64,000 nucleotides of DNA from Rhynchospora pubera (Eukaryota > Streptophyta > Magnoliopsida > Poales > Cyperaceae). Numbering within the stretch: the first letter of the stretch is position 1; every line of letters starts with the position of its first letter. Positions 1 through 12,300 of this stretch are shown piece by piece. Both the position numbers and the translations under genes were made by a program. Location: assembly GCA_028095005.1 (NCBI GenBank), contig CM051460.1, forward strand, positions 18,523,501 through 18,587,500, read 5' to 3'. The notes beneath the pieces are model-generated. The model saw only the letters and a list, made by a program, of their open reading frames with translations. It was not told the DNA's origin and did not search any database.

Positions 1-164
1 TGCTTATCCAAATTCCTTATTCTTATACTATAGTTTTGTTAGTATATGAATAAGGGTCCAAATTCCTTATTTTGTGTTGTTTGAGTTGTACAAGAATAAA
101 AATAAGCACGTATATCGAAATTTCTTATTCTTATTCTTTATTCTAAGCTTATTCAAACACACCC
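1..164. mobile_element. MITE, right part (cut by window start)
   Basis: AT-rich sequence built from TTATTCCTTATT-like words, ending in TTCAAACACACCC. It closely matches the right part of the complete element at 41334-41560 and the one at 56167-56346, whose ends are inverted copies of GGGTGTG(T/A)TTGGAT. The left end lies outside the window. Confidence 0.6.
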
Positions 165-593
165 ATAAACAATAATTTCCGGAAGACCCTCTCTCCTCAA
201 TTATTGACCCTCCATTATTAGTCAACCGTCTCCGCCTTCCTTTCTTCTCTACTGACCTCGCAGCTCTCCCGCTTTCCTATCGAAAGATCAATCTCTGCCT
301 TCAATTTTTCTCTCCTCAAATCGTAGCCTTACTCCCATGCTACTCTACTTTACTCTACTCACTAATCGCTTGCTTTGCTTCTCTATCGCTTCACCGCTGG
401 TTACTAAGCTGTGGTAGTACTCACTACTCACTGAGATTGGCTTCAGTTGGATTTCGTGAGCCCTCTCTTCCTTAGTCTGCCTTCATTTTTCTCTCCTCAA
501 ATAAGGTCATCATAGTACTCACTGATTTGTTGTACGACTCGTTAACAAGTTCCAGTAAAGCACAACAGAGAATTGATAAAAAGAAGCCACACC
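165..593 (+). other. CT-rich upstream region of the P450 gene
   Basis: The stretch is rich in CTCTCCTC and CTTCT runs, as in plant 5' leaders. A short phrase (TTTTTCTCTCCTCAAAT) occurs twice, near 306 and 486. No convincing TATA box or open reading frame was found. It probably holds the promoter and leader of the downstream P450 gene. Confidence 0.35.
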
Positions 594-2876
594 ATGGCAG
601 AGCTTCTTCACGTGATAGATAACCTCTCAGTCAACATAATTGTTTCCTTCCTTCTCCTTATCTCCATTACAACCCTTCTTAGTTTCCTCATCAAAAACAA
701 CAAGAAGAAGCTCCCACCAAGCCCCCCGGGACTGCCGGTCCTCGGCCACCTTCATCTGCTAAAGAAGCCACTCCATCGCACGCTAATTGACATATCCAAC
801 CGGCATGGCCCCATCACTTTTCTTCGCTTCGGTGCCCGTCCTGCACTCCTCGTCTCAAGTCATATCTTGGCTGAACAGTGCTTTACCACCCACGACCTGT
901 CCTTCTCGAATAGAGTCCAGTTGCCATCTGTCATGATGCCTAACTTGATCGGTACAGCCAATTACAGTTCCTATTGGCGTAATGTTCGCCAAATTGCCTC
1001 ACTGGAGCTTCTCTCGAACCATCAACTGCAAGCCTCGTTGGACACTCGAGCAGAAGAAATTAAAGACATGGTGCATCAGCTCTTCCAATCACACAAGTTA
1101 CATGAAAATTCAGGACCAAACTACTTCAGAAGACTTGACTTTAGGAAGACAATTTTCGAGCTAACGATGAATATTATGATGATGTTGATTGCCGGGAAGA
1201 GACTTTACGGGGACAAAATTGAGCATGTGAAGGAGACACAAAAGTTCAGAGAGGCCGTAACAGGATGGTTTGAGCTTTCTGGTGCAGCAAATGTCGAGGA
1301 TTTTATCCCCCTCTTGAGGATACTTGATTTGCAAGGTGTGATGAAGAAAATGAAATGGGTAACAGAGGTGATGGAAGAGACGGTGCAGAAGATCATTAAG
1401 GACCACCGACAAGAAGTCATTGGGAAGAGGAAAACGATGATCGACAGAATGCTTGAACTGGGAAAGAAGGATTCTGAAAAATATTGTGATCTTGTCATAC
1501 AGAACATTGCCATAGTAAGTGTCCAGCACTCTAAACCTATAAGCTGATACACAAAGTTCAAGTTGTTATTAAACTTTAATATGCATGGAACTTTACTAAT
1601 TCGCTTCTCCGTGGATCTTTTTTTTTTTCATGTGTGTCGTCAACATCTCAGCAAGTATTTCGAAATTAAACTATATGTACCCTCATTAATTTACTAAATT
1701 AGAAAATTGGCTTGATAGGAACCACGTAATTTAGCCTGTGTAGTATACCAGTTCTGTAAAATATAAAAAGGGTTCAAAAGGAACCATGCAATAGTATAAT
1801 GCCCAATAGTCAGTTGGTGGCCTCAATGTTAATTGGCAACGAATTTTCTGATAAAAATTTTTCAATTCAAATGATGTCATCAATGACATGGCCTCTTTAT
1901 ACAGTCCATATATAGGTCCCGTTGAGATCAACTGAACAAGTAAATTTTGTCTTCAGGAATATTATTATCAAACTTGGTGAGATGGTGGATGGGTTGATAT
2001 TAAACTTCAACAGTACTAGCAAGCCTCTCTAGAATGTGTCCATTTTTGTTCCTCCAACTTGTTTTGTTTTCTTAGTAAGAAAAATTGTCACTTAATATAG
2101 GAAATTTATGTTCTTTTCAATTGAATGCTGAGACAATTACTCATTCCCACCAGTTTAGTTCTTGTGGTGTTTGGGACTTCAAGTCATTTTACTACCTAGA
2201 AGAGTGCAAGATGTATTTAAAAATTCTGATATATTTCTGTCGTTCTATCCTGTTGTAAAAGACCCTGTTGTTAGGAGGATCTGAGACTTCAGCCAATCCA
2301 ATAGAATGGGCAATGGCTCTACTACTCAACCATCCAGATGCACTACAGAAGGCGAGGGCCGAGATTGACGCACAAGTCGGAAACCAGAGGCTAATAAAAG
2401 AGTCTGACAGCAACCACCTTCCTTTCCTCGAGTGTATCATTTCTGAAACCCTCAGGCTCTACCCAGTTGCCCCTCTCCTAGTACCTCACGAATCACGTGA
2501 AGAGATCACTCTTGGAGGCTATGAAATCCCAAAAGGAACAATGCTTCTGGCAAATGTTTACCAGATTCAAAGAGACCCCGAAATATGGGAGGAGCCAATG
2601 AAATTCAAACCGGAGAGATTTAAGGACGGGAGGTCGAACGGGAAGTGGATGGCACCATTTGGGATGGGAAGGAGGAAATGCCCCGGTGAAGCGCTTGCCA
2701 TGCGTCAAATGGGGCTTGTGTTAGGTGCATTAATTCAATGTTTTGATTGGGAAACACTTGGAAGTGAACCAGTCGACTTGTCGGAGGGTTCAGGCCTAAC
2801 GCTTCCAATGGCCACGCCACTGGAAGTTATGTATCGGCCCCGGCATATCATGACCGACGTCCTCTTGCAGGTGTGA
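594..2876 (+). CDS. CYP81: Cytochrome P450, CYP81-type (two exons)
   Basis: Exon 1 is 594-1514 and exon 2 is 2262-2876, with a phase-0 GT-AG intron of 747 bp; the product is about 511 aa, normal for a plant P450. The ATG at 594 lies in a good plant context (CACACCATGGCA). An N-terminal membrane anchor of about residues 10-33 is followed by the proline hinge LPPSPPGLPVLGH. Exon 2 holds the I-helix oxygen motif GGSETS, the K-helix ETLRLYP (ExxR), FKPERF, and the haem-binding loop FGMGRRKCPGE with its cysteine ligand. These signatures and the intron just before the I-helix fit the CYP81 family, ER-bound monooxygenases of specialised metabolism such as isoflavone 2'-hydroxylases and lignan enzymes. 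The substrate cannot be read from the sequence. The frame is intact in both exons, so the gene looks functional. Confidence 0.93.
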
Positions 2877-4641
2877 GTTCTTGGTGTAGTTTCTCTTAGT
2901 TGTAATTTGCAATTAAACTTGTATCTCTGTTGTTGTTTTGGAATTTCAAAAAAAGTGTCAAACACTGAACAGGAATGTATTAACAGGACATATTTTTTCT
3001 ATTTTCAGTATTTCTGTGATAATTGAATGATACCTCAGGTCCTCAGTGGCGTCAGATTACATTATTTTTTTTTTATATTAGTGTTAGGGGACATCGAAGA
3101 GGCATTTGTGGATTAAATAGAACTTAAGCAGCGAAATGGGTATATTAGAGATAGGTCTGGTGCCCGTAGATCAAGCAATACCAGTACAGAGTTGGGTTCT
3201 GGTATAAATTTGATTGGGAGGGTACTTTCGTAAATGCATTGTTTAATTCCAAAACTTCTCGTAAGTTGCAATACTTTCTTGTTCAGTAGAAAGTGGAGTG
3301 TATCTCCGATTGTTTTCTAAAAAATATATATTAAAGATATGGTTAATTCAAGTGATTTACATGTCTATGACGCCAGATATAAGACAAGCATCAGTTCCTA
3401 GCGTGGGGGAGGAAGTATCTGCCAGGTCATCACAAAATCGGGAGCCACAACTGAGTCTGAGTACTGTACTACTGTTGAAGCAATAAGATTATAAGAAGCA
3501 TGCTACTAGCAAGGTTGAGGTATTACACATTTGCAAAGAATGATTAATTGTGGAACAGAAATCAACCCAATTTTTTAATTGAGAAAATCTGAGAACAATC
3601 ATGCAACTCATGAAATGTCTTCTATAATTCATCACTAATGTCTTTTAATAGTGACGCAAAATTCAAAATATTTTTTCTTGTCATAGTAAATCATAGCACA
3701 CTTAACATCTTATAATGTTGTCTTATTCAAATTGAAGATCAATAAACATATACATTACATAACGAGCTAAAAAATCAAGAAAAATCATAAGAAAAATAGA
3801 GACAATCAATCGCAAGATTCGCAACTATCTGATTTTCTGATCTAGACTCTCCTTCATACCAAGTCGGGCTTATTTTCTCTGCAAACTCCTTGAAGCAAAC
3901 CATATGTGCAGAAAGGTACAGAGATGTTACCTCGTCAGTGAGGCGGAGCTAGCTGGAATGCTCGATTTCAAACAAAGAGAAGCTTCGGAGAGGAGAGAGC
4001 TAAGAGCAGAAGGTTACCGCAACAGAGAATCTTTAGAGGGAGTGACTGAGGTTTGTCTTAATTTTGCGAGGCGAGAGAGGGTGGGAAAGCGAAGGTCAGA
4101 AAGAGAGAACATATTTGGTGCGAGTTAGTTTGTTTGTCGTAAGAAACGAAGATCAATGGTTTTAAATCGACTGGGTTGGAGGACATGGTATAATAATGAT
4201 CAGCAATTTATATTTATATTATTTAACTGTTATAAGACAAAGCGTTAAATACAGAATAAATTTGAACTTTTGAGTGACAAAAATAGAAGAATGAACTTTT
4301 GGTTGGTAAATACTCAATTTCCTCATTTTTGAATGGCACAGAAAAAATTTTCCCTCTTTTTTTTTTAATGCCTGACTCCTTTTTTTTTTTAATGCTTGAC
4401 TCCGAGTGGTCATAAAAGATTTTAGTTTCGAAACTTGTATGTGTTTCTACGCCAAAGTTATTTTTAGAATTTTACTTCCAGCCTCTCAGCACATACTCCA
4501 GACCAAAAACAGAACAATATGGTTAGGAGTGCAAGATTATCGCTACGACGCTACTAATGACAGTTTGAAGACCATAAAAATTGGGGTTGTTAGGATTTAT
4601 CCGTCGACTAAAAATAGAGGGAAAGCTAGTTCTGTGTTCTT
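2877..4641. other. Intergenic, no supported gene
   Basis: 3' region of the P450 followed by AT-rich sequence. Around 3840-4130 the minus strand looks like a leader followed by a short ORF starting near 3902 (MVCFKEFAEKISP...) that ends after about 26 codons. I do not recognise it and cannot extend it by splicing, so it may be a gene remnant. The plus-strand frame at 3904-4128 has no recognisable family. Confidence 0.4.
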
Positions 4642-4648
4642 CTATAAA
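4642..4648 (+). promoter_or_regulatory. TATA box of the PMEI-like gene
   Basis: CTATAAA lies about 150 bp before the ATG at 4795, at a plausible distance for a TATA box with a leader of about 120 nt. Confidence 0.5.
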
Positions 4649-4794
4649 TTACATGAGCTGATCACCAAAACATTTCATACAATCAACGTACCAAACAATC
4701 TATTCAGTCTTTTTAACATCACACAATACAAGCTTACGGGCCAGCAAACTATCCGACAAAAAGGAAGAAGAACGAACACAATACCAACAATATC

Positions 4795-5703
4795 ATGGCA
4801 GGAAAAACCACCGCCCTCTCAATTATCCTCATTGTTTCCCTCCTATCACACTCCACCACCAAAACTGTTGCCACATTCGTCAACCCTCGCACAATCCCAT
4901 CATGCTGTGGCAGCCCCGACAAATTTAAATGTTACATGGATTACAAAGCAGCTCATGGTGGTAAAGCTGCTGCTGAAGCTGGCCTCGCGGCTGAGGCAAT
5001 ATCAGTTGCATTACAAGCGATCAATGCTGCCAAAGGTGGTTGTTCCTTTGCTCTCAGTATCTTCAAAGGCATGAATATTAGTGGCCCACAGTCTGGTGCG
5101 GCTGCCACATGCACACAGTCCTTCGAGATTGCGGTCGAGTCACTTGGGAAGGCATCAGCAGTAAGTTTTGGATATAGAATGGACTTAGAAAACTCATTCT
5201 TTAGTCTGTAGTAGAGCAATTTCATGTTATATTTTTCGATTATTACTGTTATTATTAGTTGCAAGTCAGATTAGGTAAAATTAGAATGAAATCATGGTAA
5301 CTAACATGACTGGGACAAAATCTCACACAGTTGTATGCTTTCATATCAACATTCTAATTAAACAAGATCAATAACACGAAAGTAAAGGTCTTATATTGCA
5401 TTAGAATTATCAAATCAATTAATAAGATTATTCTTTATGAATTAATGGTTGCTTTATTTCTTTGATAATGAAATTCTAGATAATAAATTTTTTTCATTCC
5501 ATCTGGCAAACTAGGCTATGGAAGGAAAGAAGGACCTGTCAAAGGCGGAGGCAGCCGAGGTACAGAACAATGTCCAAGTTGCAGCTAAAAGTATAATCAA
5601 GTGCGCCAACTGCAACAAGAGTCCTGAAGCGAAATCAACGGCCGGTCCGCAAGTCATTCAATGCGATATTGCTTTGAAGTTCTGCAAAGGGTTAGCAGCC
5701 TAG
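4795..5703 (+). CDS. Small secreted cysteine-containing protein, PMEI-like
   Basis: Exon 1 is 4795-5160 and exon 2 is 5515-5703, joined by a phase-0 GT-AG intron, giving about 184 aa. The first ~27 residues form a clear signal peptide (hydrophobic run ALSIILIVSLL). The mature protein is helix-rich and alanine-rich. It begins with a Cys-x8-Cys pair (CCGSPDKFKC), followed by a later Cys (ATCTQSFEIAVESL) and a KCANC motif. That order resembles the four-helix plant invertase/pectin methylesterase inhibitor fold, which acts in the cell wall. Differences from typical PMEIs are the intron, extra cysteines (ending QCDIALKFC) and weak similarity outside the cysteine frame. The family call is therefore an inference; the protein being secreted is much firmer. 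Confidence 0.6.
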
Positions 5704-5778
5704 CTGGCATTTGAGCCAACCACGAATTAGAGAAGAATGCATTCAAGTCGTATTATTTTATTTTACTTTTCCTTGATT

Positions 5779-5784
5779 AAATAA
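5779..5784 (+). terminator. Poly(A) signal of the PMEI-like gene
   Basis: AATAAA lies 76 bp after the stop codon of the PMEI-like gene, a typical position for a plant near-upstream element. Confidence 0.5.
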
Positions 5785-6338
5785 AGAACTCTAACAAGTC
5801 CTACAAATACTGTCAACGAGGACTTCTACGGTGTTCTTGAAACCTAATCCTAGCTTGCAACTCATCACCGGGATCGCTGCTAGATTATATGCTTCTGTTT
5901 TTCAACTTTTTTCTTCTGTTTACTTACTGCAAGGAGATTCACGTTTGGTTGAATCTTGTCCATTTTTGTAACAATTAAACAATTAATGACCAACTCCCAA
6001 ATCTAAGGGTTCAATTTTAATTTGCTCCATCGATTATTTAATATTTTTTTAGATATTTGATTTTTTTTCTTTTTTTATTATGGAATTCATTTGGAGAAGA
6101 GCTTTCATTCAGCATACAATGTTACATTTCTCTAATGTTAGAAAAGAAAACCTCATATTATGCCACACGGGTGAATTTCACGAGCGGTCACGCATTTTGT
6201 ACAGTATCGTTTGCTATCACATTCCAAAAATACATGTTTGTTACCAAATTACCTTACATAATATAGAAAACTGTACAATTGCTCCTACTCTCTATATCAT
6301 ATATGTTTTTCCTTTTGATTCATCTTCTTCTAATATTT
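5785..6338. other. Intergenic between convergent genes
   Basis: AT-rich spacer between the 3' ends of the PMEI-like gene (+) and the TMEM8-like gene (-). No gene or repeat was recognised. Confidence 0.4.
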
Positions 6339-9300
6339 TTAACTATCTCCTGTATCTCTTGAAGAGGAGTCTTGAGGCGCCAATTCATAATTGTTCATGT
6401 TAGCACGGGTTGAACAAAGAAAAAAGAAAGAAGATGTGTAGATTGTTATATGCCATAAGCTGCAAATGAAAACAGAATAATAATTACGGACACAATTATA
6501 TAATAAGAAAGTATCAATGTTATTGTCAGCCCATATTTTAAAAAATTGCAAATAGCAGATATATAGTTTTCATCGAGTGGTAATTAGTATATTATTAATC
6601 ACTGGTGCATAGTATAGAAATTGTTGGCTGAGCTTACCTATGCCAAATCCAGTAGTCCCTGTTGGATTCAAGTTTCCAGCTGGTACCAGCAAAGGCCAAA
6701 AACACAAATCCCAAGATAAGAAACCCCCACCGAAATCGCTTTTTCAACGCGTCTAGAAGATTCAAAAGCACGCTCCTTATATTCTCCCATCTGAATGTTG
6801 ACAACATTCACAACCAATGTATTTTAAATTTGAAGTTCACTAGTGCCTACCAGATCCAGCAATGGCATCATAAAACCAGTAACAACACCAATGTGTTATT
6901 AACAAGGTCTAAGACCAAAATGGTAGTCTTTTATTATTAATAGTCAATAAACTGGCCTATTATTGGTAAATTAGCATATGCAGATAGAGTTCCAACTCCT
7001 AAACAATAATACAAGGCAACAATATGGTGAATTAGTAATACACAAAGAAAAGAAGCACTACAAATGGAGTAAGTGAACTGGTTGGAGGGATGACTTGTCC
7101 AGTAGTGACAATTAATCTGCATCTAGCTATCAGAACAGGACCAATTCAAAATAATTGAACATACTGGTTGAGCAGATGAAACTGGAAATTTATTCTTTGA
7201 GACCAGTGCACAAGTCTTCTAGCTTGATTAAATTCCAACAGCCACCCAATCAGAAGCCCAAGAGACCCAATTGCTATTACAATCCCAATATTTGATGCCC
7301 TGCAAGCATTATCTTAAAATTATTAATCATATGATGAACTTACAAAGTTGTAATATGCTAAAGAGGATGTTCTTTGCATTTTTTTTTTCCTTAGGTGTAT
7401 CAAAGATTTCCCATAAGGGCTACTTTTGCTTAGTTCTGGATCTTCTTCCAAACTATAAGTGTTTTTCCAGAGGGTCATACTCATACAGTATTTCAGAACA
7501 GAAAACCATATGTTCTTTATCTCTTAATAACAATCTGAATCTCACTTCAACAGCCAACAATTATGGAAAAAACTGTGGCAATTCATTTCTGACAATTATA
7601 TGAGAAATCACTGCACTAGGATGGCACTAGGGATGGTTAAGTGTCTTGCAACTCAACAAAAAGTTTCTGAGTCATGAAACCCAATTCCATCATTACCAAA
7701 CTGCACCCAGCATATCTGATACTTGTAGCAGATTATTGTGATGTAAAAATGTAATTATGTCGAACGTTGACATTTTGTCCATATTTAAGACAACTTGGAT
7801 CAAATTAGACTCAAGGCACAGACAAGAGATTAAATTGAACTATAATTTCAACAAAGGCCAATTTAGATGTCAGTTTCCATGTTTTAGTTTGACAGGTCAA
7901 CATAATACAATAGAAAACTTAGCAGAAATAGAGTCATAATTGTTTGATTTAACCCTTATTTGATGTTTGAGCCTTTTGCATTCAGGAGCTAGGGCAAAAT
8001 ACTATATAATGCACGGGTTGTCCTGTGATTTAGCTCCAAATCTCCATTTATAGAAACCAAACAGCATATTCAAGCCACTGAATATGATCACCATATGAAA
8101 TCTCATCAGGGGGAAAATTTTACATATTTTGGATGGTCAATCTTTAGATCAATGGATTTTCTATCTATCCATTAGAATAGTAAAAGAATTTAAAAAAATT
8201 GTTAAATTTTGGTTTCTTAAAGATTTCAAAATGTAGATCCAATTGAGATGTTTCAATTGGTCGTTTTGACCTGGGAAATGGAAATTTGGAGCTGAAGCAA
8301 GGCCATGATCCATACTATCTGTAAAGAAGAACAATTAAAGCATATTTGGCAAAATGCTTAGGATGCAACCTAGTAGCACCAGTTGCGGCTAAGAGGGCAG
8401 TAAGAATAAAGACGCCATCATGAATTGCCCGCTTTGATGACTCATCAATTGTGGCCATGAACACGAAGGTGCTCACCACTGCCATGAATGATAGCCAGAA
8501 GTCCAAAAACTGTTACAATGTTTCACATACTTATGAACTATTGTTGCCTGTCAGTCAGTATTATAAGAAAAACACACAAGAAGAAAAAAATATATAAACA
8601 ATAACAGCAGGATCTTCTCCCCAGTGCCCAAAATTTGCTTGAATTTGCAACCCTTCTGTACCAAAATAACATGTAAACTTTTATTTTGGTAAACCAGCAT
8701 TATAGTTTAGCATTCAATTTTCCCTGGACAACATTGATAATGTATGCTCAACACTGAATATTTTAATTGGTGACTCGAGGGCTATTAGCATGCAGGCATG
8801 CCTCAAAATATACTAATAAAGTTTGATGAACAAAAGTAAATACTAAACAGAAGAAAGGACCTGCAAGACACGAAAGGATAGGATGCACCAAGTGCCTACA
8901 TCACATGCATGATACAATGCACTAGAAATGCCACTAGAGGTGTACAGGATCCATTCAGCAAATGCCTTCAAAAACGACCAAAAATAAAAAAGGGAAAATA
9001 AAATCATACCAATTAAATATCATTTGGGTTCACTATAACTATATCAGCCATTGCATGTGGTCTAGTAGCTCAGGTGGTAAGAGCACTGGGCTATCTTCTA
9101 AGAGATCCAGGGTTCAAGCCCGCATGCTTGCGATAGGCTTGGCGAGCCAGCGTAAAAACTCAGCCATATATACAAGAAATGACCAGGGTCGGGGTGTCAT
9201 TTCGAGCCTACCCCAACTTGTTTGGGATAAAAGGTGCTGACATAACTATATCAGCCATTACTATGCATAAATTCTAATAGCAAATATCGATGTTAGTTTC

Positions 9301-12300
9301 TAAGCATGAGATAGAAAGGGGAACAAACCTTCTGTCGAATAGCCCAATAAGCTGGCAAAATGGCTGCAGCATTTGAGGCTATTAGAAAGATAGACTGCCT
9401 GACATGCCCTATGAATATTTTAGATACAAGTTCAATTAGTTATACCAAGATATTATCATTTCACTGTGTTTTATGTTTAAACAATACATAACTCAGAGGA
9501 GAGAGAAACCATTTGGCGAAACTATCTCCTCACTACAATCGAAGGCTCCATGATCACGATCACATGCACAATAACTGAAACATGACAAAGAAGTAAAATA
9601 AAATTAAACTACAACATCTCCTGTAATGAGAGAGAGAGAGAGAGAGATCCCAAAAAAGAATGTGATTGGTAGCTAAATGGTAAATATAGAATATTGAGGG
9701 TCTAACCTATAAAATGTTAAGCCACTCTCATCCACTGAGTACTTGCATGAGCCATGATTGCTGCAACCTTTATAACACCCGACCAGTGAAACATACATCA
9801 ACGGCTGAGATTTGATTACCTCAGCAGAAGGATGTTTCAGACCAAAACACCATGTACCTTCTCTTGAGTATAACATAAATATCTCCAAATTAACCCCAGT
9901 CGCAGCACCAGTAGTGCCATTCAAAGACAAAAGAACTGGATTCCCACTATTATTCTTACCAGTCGCATAATAATCCCATGTATCATTCAATGGCAGACCT
10001 CCAAATTTGGAGTATAATTCAAAATTATCTTGGCCAATGGATTTGACTTGAACATGTATGATCGACCCAGCTGCACCAGCCGGTACGTCAAGAAAGAAAA
10101 ATGTATAAGACTCTTGGTTGTCCGAATAGTTCGATAATAAATTTATGAGGGGGAATGTGGCACTATCAGTGGGCCCATCTTTTGGAAGATAGTATGAGTC
10201 AAAAGGGATGGATGGGTTCCTTTTCGGTATTCTCTGTACAGAAATAAAACTTGGTCAGGAAAAGGATGAAAAGAAAAATAACAGAAAGATTCATAAAAGC
10301 GCAGAATAAAATGGTAACAAAACATAACATAACAGAAGACAAACTAAAATAGTTGCTGTCCATTCATATAGGTGTTTCGGTAGATGTGGTCAATGTCTCT
10401 AATAGGTAATTTTCAATAAAAAAAAAAGTACGGACTAAATATTTTGACAACATCAAATGCAAGTTGCCTTACCTGAAGAGCAATTGCGTCCCATGAACAA
10501 TTGGTACCTGCTTTTCCATTACCACACCCGACCACCTGCCAATCCAATGAGAAGCAAATTGTACCATTCAAGCCCGTAAAGTTAGTCGCCTGAACAATGA
10601 TGTACCACCTACCAACCCGTGGGAAATCCACTATCAAGGGGGACCCACCAATCTGCATAGAGTAATCATATGCATCCCCACTTGGCACCACATTGTACCG
10701 CACATAGCCTACCAAAATGCCGCCACTGCTGGATATTGTTTTGAGTGAAATATTGAATTGAGATGGCATAGTACTTATGTCTATGTAGTAGAGCTTTGAG
10801 CTTCCCACTTGGTTAAGGCAAGAAGAGTCATTGGAGTTCGAACATATAATAGATTTGAGGCCTGGTTTCAGGGACTCATTTGTATAAGATTGCATGCAAG
10901 ACAGTGAGTACATGGTTTGATTGCATGCTGAGCCCCAGGAAGTTGAAACAGAGCATCCAGATACATAAATGTTGGTTGTGACCTTGTATGATTTTCCACG
11001 GCTAATCTGAAAATTTTATTTGGAAAACAAACAACAATTCAATTTGACGAAGTATGAACTTCAAAACTTGATGAAGTATAAAAGTCATAATATATATTGC
11101 GGGTTAATTTGACTGGCTCATATTTCAATTTGGCTACTTAACTATGCATTGTCCTCTGTACTAACTGCATGTTTGAGATTTGAAATGCACTCTATTGTAG
11201 TACTACAAATTCAAATCAATACACCACATGTTGGTTTTGTGAACATATTCAGGTTGTTAAGCTTGTATTTAGTAGCTACATGCTAAAAACCAATTTGATC
11301 AGGCCATGACAAAGTATCAGGGGTAATTCATTCATTGCATTTACTGAATTATCATTTTATGGTTGCAACTTATTTCCAGATAACAAAGATGTTGGGTCTC
11401 TATTTCTAAACTCACAGTCAAATGTTCACTGTAACAAGTCAGAGGCAACAAGCACTAGTTACCAACAGGTAAAAGGTTAATTACTTTGGAATACTGTGGG
11501 AAGTGTTGGTGTTGCTAAAAACCACACCAGTAACAGTAGTGCTTTGTCGCAATAGCGCCAATAGTACAGGTACTATGTATTGTGTTGATAGGTCATGCTA
11601 AACATTATACCAGTAACAGTAGTACGTTGTCGCAATAGCACTAATAGAACAGATACTGTGTATCCAATAAAATTTTCTGGACGCATGCATGTTAGTAAGT
11701 ATCTTGGGGCATATGTCTGATATAAAATATTTCATTGACATTTTAAAGAATACTCTATATAAGAATAAGTTGATAGCATGAGCTAAAAATATTACAAAAA
11801 AGAAGGGAAAAAAAATATGACATACCATTTTGGATTGGGTACGTTCAGGACCGAGACCATTGAAGTATCCGACATACCAAACTCCAGGAGATATCTGATA
11901 AATTTAGGAAAGAACCCTTAGCTCCATGCTAGGACTAAACTTAAGCTGTAAAAAGATAAAAACAATAGGATGTAGTATAATAATGGAAAACTTACCTGTT
12001 CTCGTGTTAACACAACAGTCAAGTTTGTTTGAAAAGGAACACACTGCTCAAGGTGTGAGGAATTATTTACTCCAAAAACTGAACCGTTTGTACGAAAACT
12101 CATTACTGCAACAAATAAGTTCCTGTCAAGATGTAATTTATATCAGGAATTTAAATATTTGCTACACATCTTAGCTTCATTATATAAATCTATCCTAAAT
12201 CAAATTAGGGATGTACTACAAGTCTACAACCACACCTCTATAGTCTTGGTTTTGCCAAAAGTATTAGTTAGCATAAAAGTAATATCATCGATAATAATTT

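Noticed and set aside
573..593. Start of the P450 seven codons earlier, at 573
   Set aside because: It begins with TTG. The ATG at 594 has a good plant context and gives the normal P450 N-terminus.
1161..1561. Antisense open frames in the P450 first exon
   Set aside because: Shadows of the coding strand.
3904..4128. Open frame upstream of the PMEI-like gene
   Set aside because: 74 codons of charged low-complexity sequence without a family match; may overlap a remnant leader on the other strand.
9061..9120. tRNA gene
   Set aside because: A and B boxes are present but the acceptor stem is not. The flanking duplications and the tail show a SINE.
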